Notes under the pieces: generated by a model
Told to the model about the DNA's origin: nothing
What the model saw: the letters and a program-made list of their open reading frames with translations, nothing else
Databases searched by the model: none
Part shown: in pieces, positions 55,263-63,462 of the stretch
Layout of the letters: each line of letters opens with the position of its first letter
How positions within the stretch are numbered: position 1 is the first letter of the stretch
Made by a program: the position numbers and the translations under genes
DNA from: Clostridium sp. Marseille-P299
Lineage (GTDB): Bacteria; Bacillota; Clostridia; Lachnospirales; Lachnospiraceae
Reading direction: 5' to 3'
Assembly: GCF_900078195.1 (NCBI RefSeq)
Contig: NZ_FJVE01000007.1
Span: forward strand, 1-64,000
DNA length: 64,000 nt

Positions 55263-55307
55263 ATTGCAAAATAATAACGGAGGAAATGCTGCTTATTATT
55301 TTGCAAT
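55263..55307 (+). promoter_or_regulatory. Perfect 15-bp hairpin with a ribosome binding site in its loop
   Basis: ATTGCAAAATAATAA pairs exactly with TTATTATTTTGCAAT around CGGAGGAAATGCTGC. The loop contains GGAGG and an ATG opening a 16-codon frame that ends just inside the next gene. No U tract follows, so it is not a plain terminator. Confidence 0.55.
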
Positions 55308-55328
55308 GTACTCCCTTGGAGGCAAGTT

Positions 55329-56507
55329 ATGCGTGAAATAGTAAAAAGGTTAACACCTAAGCCATTCATATATCTTTACCAAAAACTTAGATATGCATGG
55401 ATTGTTGCTTTTTTTTATTTGTTTCGGGTATTTCCCATCAATAAAAGAAAAGTAGTGATTTGTAATGTCTGGGGATTTGGGGACAATGCGAAATATGTAA
55501 CAGAAGAGCTCGTAAGAAGGCAATTGTCTTATGAGCTTGTTTTCATAACAAATCAACCAGCAAAAGCAAAACAAATACCAGGAGTTCGATTTTTAAAAAC
55601 GAATTCATTAGCGGCGATAAAAGCACTGGTTACAGCAAAAGTTTGGGTGGAGAGCAATCGAAAAGAGGCATTTACGAGAAAGCGAAAAGGTCAATATTAT
55701 ATACAACTGTGGCATGGAGGCTTACCTTTAAAGAAGATAGAAGGCGATTGTGCTGAATTTCTTGGTGAGACTTATATAAAGCGAGCAAAGCGGGATTCCG
55801 AAATTACAGATTTGTATGTATCGAATGGTACATTTTGTACAGAAATGTATCGACGAGCTTTCTGGTTTATGGGGCCAATATTAGAATGCGGAACCCCTCG
55901 TAATGATATATTGATTAATGAAGATTTGAACCTTAAAGATAAAACAAAAGAGGCATTAGGAATAAAGAAAGAGAGAAAAATCGCTCTGTATGCACCAACA
56001 TATCGTGGTGAGGAAGAGAATTATTCTTACTCATTTGATTTTTTAGAATTGAAAAAATCATTAGAAAAGCACTTCGGTGGTGAGTGGGTTATTATAGTAC
56101 GATTGCATCCATTAGTAGCAAGTCATAGTCATGATTTTACGTACAATGAGACGATTGTAAATGGAAGTAACTATCCAGATATGTATGAGCTTATGCAAGC
56201 TAGTGATGTACTTATTACGGACTATTCTAACACAATGTTTGAGTTTGGAATGATGAATCGTCCTGTGTTTTTATATATAAATGACGTGAATCAATATACC
56301 TTACAAAGAGGTTTGTATTTTAACATTGATGAACTTCCGTTTCTAGCAGCAAAGAATGAAAAGTATTTATTTAAAAATATCGAAGGATTTATGAAAGAAG
56401 AGTATCTTGAGAAACTACATGAATTCTTTCATAAGGTTGCACTTATAGAAACAGGAAAAGCATCTGAAATGGTAGTTGAAAAAATTGAGAAAGTCATTGA
56501 AGGCTAA
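55329..56507 (+). CDS. CDP-glycerol glycerophosphotransferase family protein (TagB/TagF-like)
   Basis: The 392-residue protein carries the family pattern: VISNRK-like WVESNRKEAF, the IQLWHGGLPLKKIEGD motif with its catalytic-type histidine, APTYRG, VIIVRLHP and the D-Y-S-N-T-M-F-E-F segment (VLITDYSNTMFEFGMM) that binds the nucleotide. Such enzymes add glycerol- or ribitol-phosphate units to teichoic acid primers. GGAGG lies six bases before the ATG. As the last gene of the export operon it identifies the polymer as phosphodiester-linked. Confidence 0.88.
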   Translation: MREIVKRLTPKPFIYLYQKLRYAWIVAFFYLFRVFPINKRKVVICNVWGFGDNAKYVTEELVRRQLSYELVFITNQPAKAKQIPGVRFLKTNSLAAIKALVTAKVWVESNRKEAFTRKRKGQYYIQLWHGGLPLKKIEGDCAEFLGETYIKRAKRDSEITDLYVSNGTFCTEMYRRAFWFMGPILECGTPRNDILINEDLNLKDKTKEALGIKKERKIALYAPTYRGEEENYSYSFDFLELKKSLEKHFGGEWVIIVRLHPLVASHSHDFTYNETIVNGSNYPDMYELMQASDVLITDYSNTMFEFGMMNRPVFLYINDVNQYTLQRGLYFNIDELPFLAAKNEKYLFKNIEGFMKEEYLEKLHEFFHKVALIETGKASEMVVEKIEKVIEG

Positions 56508-56514
56508 ATAATTG

Positions 56515-56574
56515 CTATATAGCGAATGTTGGTGTGTGAATAGTAAAGTTTTCACACACCAACATTCGTTATAG
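56515..56574 (+). terminator. Long perfect hairpin after the export operon
   Basis: CGAATGTTGGTGTGTGAA pairs exactly with TTCACACACCAACATTCG (18 bp), extended by flanking ATAG/TTATAG. The following bases lack a U run, so it may protect the mRNA 3' end or terminate weakly before the next hairpin at 56618. Confidence 0.6.
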
Positions 56575-56617
56575 AACCTAAATATTAATTTTCAATCGTC
56601 TTTTTAACACAAAATAA

Positions 56618-56682
56618 TAGAGGCTGATGGTTAAGTACTTCCTATCAAGTAACTAGGAAAATTTTAATCATCAGCCTCTTTA
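56618..56682. terminator. Bidirectional terminator between the export operon and htrA
   Basis: GAGGCTGATGGTTAA pairs with TTAATCATCAGCCTC (one G-U pair) around a 29-base loop, followed on the plus side by TTTAATA and on the minus side by TATTATTTTG. Confidence 0.8.
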
Positions 56683-56713
56683 ATATCAAGTAGTAATAAA
56701 TCTCTTCTTTTTA

Positions 56714-58492
56714 TTAAGGCATTAAATTATTAAAAAGGTCATTTAGGTTATTGAATAAATCAGATTCTGGATTGGAAGAATCGCTATTTGGGTTTTCCGT
56801 TTCTGGGTTTTGACCTTGTTCTGGATTCTGGCTAGTATCATTATTATTGTTTGAGCCATTATTATTCTTTGGATCAACATTGTTTTGTGAACCACTATTA
56901 TTCTGTGAATTACCATTGTTTTGTGATTCGCCATTGTTTTGTGCATCTTCATTCGGTGAAGATTGGGTACTACCATTTGTAGTAGTATCTGTAGTAGGGG
57001 CCTGTTGTAGTACTACATCCACACTATGCTCTTCATATACACCATCTTTAATGCGTTGGTAAGTGACAGTTACCGTAGTTCCATATCGATAAGAATTCAC
57101 TAGTTCTTGTAATTGTTTCGCAGAAGAGATTTTGACGTCATTAACAGCAGTAATGATATCACCTTGTAAAAGTCCTGCTTTCTTAGCTGCGCCATCTTCT
57201 ACAACAGAACTAACATATGCACCTTCAGGCCAATTGAAAGATTCAATAACATCACTACTTAAATCTCTAATTTGAATTCCAAGATAGCCTTTTTCTTCAT
57301 CTTTTAATATCTCGCGATCTTTTAATTCATTTACAATAGGAAGTGCATTACTGATAGGAATTGCGTATCCAATACCTTCTACATCGGTATTTGCAAGTTT
57401 TGCTGAATTAATGCCGATAACTTCACCATTCATATTAATTAAAGCGCCACCACTATTTCCTGGATTAATAGCTGCGTCTGTTTGAAGAACTGTCATCTTA
57501 GTTACAGAACCGTTACTATTGGAAACTGAAATTTCACGGTCCTTCGCACTGATATAACCAACGGTTACAGACTGACCATATCCAAGAGCATTACCAATAG
57601 CAACAACCATCTGTCCAACTTTGACAGAGTCAGAATCACCTAAGCTTGCAACAGATATTTTATTTAGTGTATCTTCTGAAAGAGTTGTAATATCAACGGA
57701 TACTACAGCTAAGTCTGCCTGAGAGTCACGTCCCTTGATTGTAGCTTCTGCAGTAGTATTATCGATAAAATTAATAATGATCTTTTTAGCATCTTCTACA
57801 ACGTGATTATTTGTTGCAATTAACAGCTCTGAATCAGTTTTTCCAATAATGATACCGGAACCACCACCTTCAGATTCTTGTTGGTACTGCTGTCCCCATA
57901 CATAATAAGAAGTATCAAATACACTAGAAATTGATACAGTAGCAGGCATTGTTTTCTCAACTAAATCAGAAACGTCTGAACTATTAATTTTTACGCCTTC
58001 TGATACTGTTGTTGTTGATAATGCATAGCCATTACTTGGTGAATCAAAATTTAGTTTTGAATTCTCTGAAAGTACATTGGAGTAATTCGATCTTGCTTCT
58101 GGATTAAAATAATAATAAACATGGTTAAAACCAATAAATGCTGCAGAAGCCACTACACCAAATAGAGCTGCTTTAGCTGTAAATGAACAAATACGTCTAA
58201 AGCCCTTGGAATGTTTCTTTTTTGGCTTTTCAGGCTCTGGATTGCTATAATTAAAATCTTGAGCATAAGTAAAGTTACTTTGATTATTAAAATTATTTGG
58301 ATTACTAAAATGTTCACTGTATTGATTTGAATATGAATTATTGTTAAATGAGTTGGAACTAGAAGTATTTGCTTGATGATTCATAGTATCGTTGGTCGCG
58401 GCTTGTTCAGCCCAAAAACTATATTCTCTTTGGTTGGAGTTATTACCCTTTTCGTTTGATTGATTCGAAAAGTTATTATATTCATCTGACAT
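56714..58492 (-). CDS. HtrA-type serine protease with PDZ domain
   Basis: From the ATG at 58492 (AAAGGAGA seven bases upstream) the protein is 592 residues. The first ~100 are Asn/Ser/Gln-rich and cytoplasmic, followed by a membrane helix (AALFGVVASAAFIGFNHVYYYF). The trypsin-like domain shows the triad regions ATNNHVVEDA (His), SQADLAVVSV (Asp) and NPGNSGGALIN (Ser). A PDZ domain follows (LGIQIRDLSSDVIE; GLLQGDIITAVND), then an Asn/Gln/Ser-rich low-complexity tail of about 90 residues. It is an envelope quality-control protease. The polar head and tail are longer than in Bacillus HtrA. Confidence 0.93.
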   Translation of the reverse strand: MSDEYNNFSNQSNEKGNNSNQREYSFWAEQAATNDTMNHQANTSSSNSFNNNSYSNQYSEHFSNPNNFNNQSNFTYAQDFNYSNPEPEKPKKKHSKGFRRICSFTAKAALFGVVASAAFIGFNHVYYYFNPEARSNYSNVLSENSKLNFDSPSNGYALSTTTVSEGVKINSSDVSDLVEKTMPATVSISSVFDTSYYVWGQQYQQESEGGGSGIIIGKTDSELLIATNNHVVEDAKKIIINFIDNTTAEATIKGRDSQADLAVVSVDITTLSEDTLNKISVASLGDSDSVKVGQMVVAIGNALGYGQSVTVGYISAKDREISVSNSNGSVTKMTVLQTDAAINPGNSGGALINMNGEVIGINSAKLANTDVEGIGYAIPISNALPIVNELKDREILKDEEKGYLGIQIRDLSSDVIESFNWPEGAYVSSVVEDGAAKKAGLLQGDIITAVNDVKISSAKQLQELVNSYRYGTTVTVTYQRIKDGVYEEHSVDVVLQQAPTTDTTTNGSTQSSPNEDAQNNGESQNNGNSQNNSGSQNNVDPKNNNGSNNNNDTSQNPEQGQNPETENPNSDSSNPESDLFNNLNDLFNNLMP

Positions 58493-58580
58493 AATTAAGT
58501 CTCCTTTCATAAGCATCTGTACTTAGCAGAATGTTTATATTAAGATTTAAGTAAAATTTATAAGATATTGTTAGTTTCAA

Positions 58581-58606
58581 ATGTAAGTATAATTTCCTAC
58601 TTACAT
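58581..58606. promoter_or_regulatory. Perfect 9-bp inverted repeat upstream of htrA
   Basis: ATGTAAGTA and TACTTACAT are exact complements separated by eight bases, about 90 bases before the htrA start. This is the size of a dimeric response-regulator or repressor site. It lies near a possible minus-strand promoter (TTACAT...TATAAA). Confidence 0.55.
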
Positions 58607-58625
58607 AAACTTAATAATATTTTTC

Positions 58626-58698
58626 TTGCAAATTATTAAAAAATGTCTATAATAGTATTCTTGGTAAGAGGTTCATGTCTATGAACTTTAAGAATACT
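58626..58698 (+). promoter_or_regulatory. Promoter with an overlapping palindrome upstream of the sugar transferase gene
   Basis: TTGCAA (58626-58631) and TATAAT (58648-58653) are 16 bases apart on the plus strand. Immediately after, AGTATTCTT (58654-58662) and AAGAATACT (58690-58698) flank an inner GTTCAT-gtct-ATGAAC. The nested palindrome covers the predicted transcription start, so it could be an operator or a 5' RNA hairpin. Confidence 0.5.
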
Positions 58699-58900
58699 TA
58701 TTTGATATCAATACTCTAACACAAGATTGTGTAGATAGTGTGAAAAAAAGTTTAAAAATTGATGAAACAGTGAATTATTTATTTAGATTCTATATTATAG
58801 GTAAGAAAAAATTAAGAAAAATTTCATTGTGGGAATAATTGTTATAATGTATGATATATAAGTAAGTAAGGCTTGTCCTGTGTGAGGGAAGGAGTAAGTA

Positions 58901-60322
58901 ATGATTAAGGAAAATCAAAAAATATTTAATCGCTTGCACATTATTGTGGATGGGATTTTAATTATACTTTCATATATTTCAGCATTTTATATCCGATTTG
59001 GGGTATTATATCGTTTTTCATTTTTGACATTAGGGCCAAATGAACAATATTATAATATTGAAGTATATGTAAGATATTTATGGTATTTGGTACCGACCTA
59101 TTTAGTTGTTTATTCATTTTGTAACTTATACAAACCAATAAGAGGTAATAATCGTTGGGTTGATTTATGGAATTTAATTAAGGCAAATTCTTTAGGTGCC
59201 TTATTTTTCATGTCCGTATTATTCGTTATGAAAGAGATTGATATTTCTAGAGCTATTTTAGTAATATTTTCAGTCTTAAATATCTTTCTAGCTATGGTAT
59301 TTCGATATATGGTTTCTAGAGTATTAAACCAAATGAGAAAAAGAGGTTTAAATCAGAAGCATGTATTAATTGTAGGTTATTCCTATGCGGCAGAAAAATA
59401 TATTGAACGTCTCTTAGCGAATCCGCAATGGGGATATCATATCTATGGTATCTTAGACGATACGATGGAAATTGGTACGATGTATAAAAAGGTGAAAGTC
59501 ATTGGGACAACTGAAGAATTGGAAACAATACTTGCGAATAATGATTTAGATGAAATATCAGTAACACTAAGTATCAAAGAATATGCGAAACTAGAACATA
59601 TCGTTGGTATTTGCGAAAAAGCTGGTGCACATACTAAGTTTGTACCAGATTATCATAATATAATTCCTACCATACCTTATATGGAGGACTTAGAGGGGTT
59701 ACCAGTTATTAATATACGTAATGTACCTCTAAGTAATACATTAAATAAGATAGTAAAGCGAATTGTAGATATCTTTGGAGCAATCGTAGCGATTATACTA
59801 TTTAGTATACCAATGATTATTGTGGCATTAATCATTAAGCTAACGTCTCCTGGGCCTATTATATATTCTCAAGTACGAGTTGGATTACACAATAAAAACT
59901 TTAAAATGTATAAATTCCGCTCCATGGAAGTGCAACCTGAGAGTAAGGAGAAAAAAGCTTGGACTACATCCAATGACCCTCGTGTAACAAAGATAGGGAG
60001 AATTATAAGAAAAACAAGTATTGATGAATTGCCGCAATTATTTAACGTCCTTATGGGTGATATGAGTTTGATTGGTCCTAGACCTGAAAGACCTTACTTC
60101 GTAGAAAAGTTTAAAGAAGAAATTCCACGTTATATGATTAAACACCAAGTGCGACCAGGTTTAACGGGTTGGGCACAAATTAATGGTTATCGTGGAGATA
60201 CTTCAATAAGAAAGCGTATCGAATGTGATTTATATTACATTGAAAACTGGACATTAGGTCTTGATTTTAAAATATTATTTTTAACTTTCTTTAAGGGATT
60301 TATTAATAAAAATGCTTACTAA
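58901..60322 (+). CDS. Polyprenyl-phosphate sugar-1-phosphate transferase (exopolysaccharide initiation)
   Basis: The 473-residue protein has four to five N-terminal membrane helices, a Rossmann-like middle domain (KHVLIVGYSYAAEKYIERLL), a further helix and the C-terminal bacterial sugar transferase domain with KRIVDIFGAIVAI, SPGPIIYSQVRVGL, FKMYKFRSM, KIGRIIRKTSIDELPQLFNVLMGDMSLIGPRPE and VRPGLTGWAQINGYRG, split here only for length. It attaches the first sugar phosphate to undecaprenyl phosphate. AAGGAG precedes the ATG. It is monocistronic, so its product probably primes a polymer whose other genes lie elsewhere or in the 52510-56507 operon. Confidence 0.92.
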   Translation: MIKENQKIFNRLHIIVDGILIILSYISAFYIRFGVLYRFSFLTLGPNEQYYNIEVYVRYLWYLVPTYLVVYSFCNLYKPIRGNNRWVDLWNLIKANSLGALFFMSVLFVMKEIDISRAILVIFSVLNIFLAMVFRYMVSRVLNQMRKRGLNQKHVLIVGYSYAAEKYIERLLANPQWGYHIYGILDDTMEIGTMYKKVKVIGTTEELETILANNDLDEISVTLSIKEYAKLEHIVGICEKAGAHTKFVPDYHNIIPTIPYMEDLEGLPVINIRNVPLSNTLNKIVKRIVDIFGAIVAIILFSIPMIIVALIIKLTSPGPIIYSQVRVGLHNKNFKMYKFRSMEVQPESKEKKAWTTSNDPRVTKIGRIIRKTSIDELPQLFNVLMGDMSLIGPRPERPYFVEKFKEEIPRYMIKHQVRPGLTGWAQINGYRGDTSIRKRIECDLYYIENWTLGLDFKILFLTFFKGFINKNAY

Positions 60323-60326
60323 TACT

Positions 60327-60370
60327 CTCTGTCATTAAGAAGTTTTTGGCTTCTTAGTGACAGAGTTTTT
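60327..60370 (+). terminator. Terminator after the sugar transferase gene
   Basis: CTCTGTCATTAAGAAG pairs with CTTCTTAGTGACAGAG (one G-U pair) and is followed by TTTTT. Confidence 0.93.
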
Positions 60371-60490
60371 CATAGTTTGTTTATAAATTAAGAGAAAATT
60401 TATTTGATTCTTTTATATAACCGTTCTAAAATAAAATAATTACAATGAAAATAAGCTAATGTATGGTCTGTGGAGAAGGGATGGATAACC

Positions 60491-60892
60491 ATGAATTTTA
60501 GGGAAAAAATAGCTAGAATGATGTATGGTAGATATGGTGTTGATACATTGTCAAGAGGAATGCTTTATGCTTCAATAGCAGTTCTTGTGATTAATTTGTT
60601 TTTTCGGAATCAAATTTTAAATGCAATATCTATGGTATTATTGTTGTTATGTTATATTAGAATGTTTTCGAGAAATTTTCCAAAACGTCAACAAGAAAAT
60701 ATAAAATTTACGAATCTATGTAATCGTGTGAAGTATCAGTTTTCTAAAATCAGCTACCGCGTGAAAGAAAGTAAGACACATCATATCTATAGTTGTCCAA
60801 AATGTAAACAAAAAATTAGAGTACCAAGAGGCAAAGGTAAAATCAGTATTCGTTGTCCAAAGTGTCAAAATGAATTTATTAAGCGAAGTTAA
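60491..60892 (+). CDS. Membrane protein with a C-terminal zinc ribbon
   Basis: From the ATG at 60491 the protein is 133 residues; a GTG at 60470 would overlap the likely AAGGG site. It has one or two hydrophobic segments (MLYASIAVLVINLFF and ILNAISMVLLLLCYI) and a C-terminal C-P-K-C...C-P-K-C zinc ribbon (YSCPKCKQKIRVPRG; SIRCPKCQNEF). The zinc ribbon should face the cytoplasm. The function is not known; similar short proteins are widespread in Clostridia. Confidence 0.75.
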   Translation: MNFREKIARMMYGRYGVDTLSRGMLYASIAVLVINLFFRNQILNAISMVLLLLCYIRMFSRNFPKRQQENIKFTNLCNRVKYQFSKISYRVKESKTHHIYSCPKCKQKIRVPRGKGKISIRCPKCQNEFIKRS

Positions 60893-60913
60893 ATAAAACT
60901 TATTTTAGTACAC

Positions 60914-60942
60914 TTGCCCAATGAAACACCTTGCGTTATAAT
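60914..60942 (+). promoter_or_regulatory. Promoter of clpX
   Basis: TTGCCC (60914-60919) and TATAAT (60937-60942) have 17-base spacing, giving a leader of about 90 bases that ends in AGGGAGGCAGGG. Confidence 0.65.
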
Positions 60943-61040
60943 GGAAAATGTTAAATTAAAATACAATTACAAAAATAAAATCAGATAAATGAAGAACGCC
61001 TATAATAGAGTAGAAATAAATTAGGGAGGCAGGGTGCAGT

Positions 61041-62441
61041 ATGAGTGAAGATAAAGATCGTAACGAAGATGTAAAGAATGAATACGAAGATATTTGTTAT
61101 ATATGTAGGAGACCAGAAAGTAGAGCAGGTAAGATGATTCATATACCAGGAAATATATGTATATGTTCTGATTGTATGCAAAAGACATTCGATTCAATGA
61201 ATAAGAATGGTGGACCGTATGCAGATATGATGAATCTAAATCCAGCGCTTATGGGAATGTTACCACATGATATTCCACAAAGTCAAAAGATTAAGAAAAA
61301 GCAGCCAAAGGCAGCAAAGGAAACCCAAAAGATGCCAGAGTCAGTAGTGGATATTAAAAAAATATCAGCTCCGCATCTAATAAAGGCACAGCTTGATGAA
61401 TTTGTAATTGGCCAAGACTATGCTAAAAAAGTAATATCAGTAGGTGTATACAACCATTACAAACGAGTAGCAAAGAATGAAGCAGATAATGTTGAAATTG
61501 AAAAGTCAAACATGCTTATGATTGGACCAACCGGTAGTGGTAAAACATATCTTGTAAAAACGTTAGCTAAGTTATTAAACGTACCACTTGCAATTACAGA
61601 TGCAACATCATTAACAGAAGCCGGCTATATTGGAGATGATGTAGAAAGTGTTATTTCAAAATTATTAGCGGCAGCAGATAATGATGTTGAAAGAGCAGAG
61701 CATGGTATCGTATTTATTGATGAGATTGATAAAATAGCAAAGAAGAGAAATACAAATAGTCGTGATGTCAGTGGTGAATCCGTACAACAGGGACTATTAA
61801 AATTGTTAGAAGGTAGTGACGTTGAAGTACCTGTTGGTGCTACTAGTAAAAATGCTATGGTTCCGTTAACAACAGTAAGTACAAAAAACATTTTATTTAT
61901 CTGTGGCGGGGCATTTCCTGAACTAGATAAAATTATAAAGCAACGTTTGAACAAACAGGCATCCATAGGATTTAATGCAGACTTAAAAGATAAATACGAT
62001 AGCGATCCAAATCTTTTACAAAAAGTTAGTGTAGAAGATTTAAGAGAATTTGGTATGATACCAGAATTTCTAGGAAGACTTCCAATTATTTTTTCCTTAG
62101 AAAGTTTAACAAAGGATATGTTAATACGTATTCTATGTGAACCAAAGAATGCAATTATTAAACAATATAAAAAATTGCTTGACTATGATGAAGTTGAATT
62201 AATCTTTGATGATAGTGCCCTAGAAGCAATTGCTGAAAAAGCATTACAAAAGAAAACTGGTGCGCGAGCACTTAGAGCAATCATAGAAGAATTTATGTTA
62301 GACATTATGTATGAGATACCAAAAGATGAAAACATTGGTAGAGTAACAATTACGAAAGATTATATTGAGAAGAAGGGAGCACCTCTAATTGAGATGCGCG
62401 GTAGTAATAAAGTACCACGTATTGCGCAGGAGAATGCTTAA
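61041..62441 (+). CDS. clpX: ATP-dependent Clp protease ATP-binding subunit ClpX
   Basis: ClpX unfolds substrates and feeds them to ClpP. The 466-residue protein has the N-terminal zinc-binding domain (CYICRRPESRAG...CICSDCM, two C-x2-C pairs), Walker A GPTGSGKTYLVKTLA, Walker B IVFIDEIDKIAKKR, and a C-terminal domain with GARALRAIIEEFMLDIMYEIP. The I-G-F tripeptide (KQASIGFNADL) needed to dock on ClpP is present. The pore-adjacent AGYIGDDVES replaces the usual AGYVGEDVEN. clpP is not adjacent. The stop overlaps the next start by one base. Confidence 0.92.
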   Translation: MSEDKDRNEDVKNEYEDICYICRRPESRAGKMIHIPGNICICSDCMQKTFDSMNKNGGPYADMMNLNPALMGMLPHDIPQSQKIKKKQPKAAKETQKMPESVVDIKKISAPHLIKAQLDEFVIGQDYAKKVISVGVYNHYKRVAKNEADNVEIEKSNMLMIGPTGSGKTYLVKTLAKLLNVPLAITDATSLTEAGYIGDDVESVISKLLAAADNDVERAEHGIVFIDEIDKIAKKRNTNSRDVSGESVQQGLLKLLEGSDVEVPVGATSKNAMVPLTTVSTKNILFICGGAFPELDKIIKQRLNKQASIGFNADLKDKYDSDPNLLQKVSVEDLREFGMIPEFLGRLPIIFSLESLTKDMLIRILCEPKNAIIKQYKKLLDYDEVELIFDDSALEAIAEKALQKKTGARALRAIIEEFMLDIMYEIPKDENIGRVTITKDYIEKKGAPLIEMRGSNKVPRIAQENA

Positions 62442-63373
62442 TGAAGTACAAACAACGTAACCTATTGTATTATATTTGCGGAATAGAAGCGGTGATTTTA
62501 GTAATTTTGATACTAATTTCTAATAGCTTTAAGGCTTCTTCAAAAGACAAAGATGCGGTTCTTACCGTTTCTAGAGGAATCGAGTTAAAGACTCAGGAGC
62601 ATCTTTATATAGAAGAAGATCAAATAGATGAAGAGAATCAAAGTACAAACGATGAAGAGAATCAAAGCACAAACGATGAAGAGACTGACAATCAAATAGA
62701 TACTGATGATGAATCAGAGGAAGGCGTTACTGAAATTAATAATATTTCAGGCGACGTAGATTCATCAGAAGTAACTGGTATTGATCAGGAATATATCGAT
62801 GCACTACAAACTGCTCAGGCAGGAGCACTATTACAGACAGACGGTGCAGTGGATATGATATACTATATGCAAACAGATAAACGTTGGGCAAATTCTTATT
62901 ACGGTGGAACGGATACAATGGAAGTATATGCATGCGGACCAACATCCATGTCCATGGTGGTATCTAGTTTAACGGATATAAAGATTGACCCAGTGCAGAT
63001 GGCAAATTGGGCATATCAAAACGGGTACTGGTATCCGAAGAGTGGTTCTCTTCATACGTTAATCCCAAATGCAGCAAAGGCCTTTGGACTTAATGTAGAG
63101 GGAGTAGAAAATACCCCAGAAGCAGCTGAAAAAATAAAGAGTGCGTTGCAGGAAGGGAAACTTGTAGTAACCTTAATGGGAAAAGGACAGTTTACTAAAA
63201 CAGGACATTTTATCGTACTACGTGGGATAACAAAGGAAGGTAAAATACTTGTTGCTGATCCTGCTAGCAAGGAAAGGACAAACGAGTCTTGGGATATAGA
63301 GACCATTGTAAGTGAAGCAAAAGCGTGGGCGAATGCAAATGGTCCTTTTTGGGTGATTAGTGCAAATAAATAA
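62441..63373 (+). CDS. Membrane-anchored C39-like cysteine peptidase
   Basis: The 310-residue protein has one N-terminal helix (LLYYICGIEAVILVILILISNS), an acidic linker with N-Q-S-T-N-D-E-E repeats (about 60-110) and a papain-like C39_2 domain from about 140. Catalytic Cys is in VYACGPTSMSMV, after the YYMQTDKRWANSYYGG start; His is in TGHFIVLRG; Asp in VADPASK. The active site would be outside the cell. Its first codon overlaps the clpX stop (TAATG), so it is translationally coupled to a cytoplasmic unfoldase gene, an unexpected pairing. Confidence 0.82.
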   Translation: MKYKQRNLLYYICGIEAVILVILILISNSFKASSKDKDAVLTVSRGIELKTQEHLYIEEDQIDEENQSTNDEENQSTNDEETDNQIDTDDESEEGVTEINNISGDVDSSEVTGIDQEYIDALQTAQAGALLQTDGAVDMIYYMQTDKRWANSYYGGTDTMEVYACGPTSMSMVVSSLTDIKIDPVQMANWAYQNGYWYPKSGSLHTLIPNAAKAFGLNVEGVENTPEAAEKIKSALQEGKLVVTLMGKGQFTKTGHFIVLRGITKEGKILVADPASKERTNESWDIETIVSEAKAWANANGPFWVISANK

Positions 63374-63388
63374 TGATGAGTGTAAGGT

Positions 63389-63420
63389 AGATGCCCTGTT
63401 GGAACGGGGCATCTATTTTT
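63389..63420 (+). terminator. Terminator after the clpX operon
   Basis: AGATGCCC pairs with GGGCATCT and is followed by ATTTTTG. Confidence 0.9.
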
Positions 63421-63462
63421 GCATATATTAGAAGTAATAATCTCTTTTAGGAAGAAAAATCT

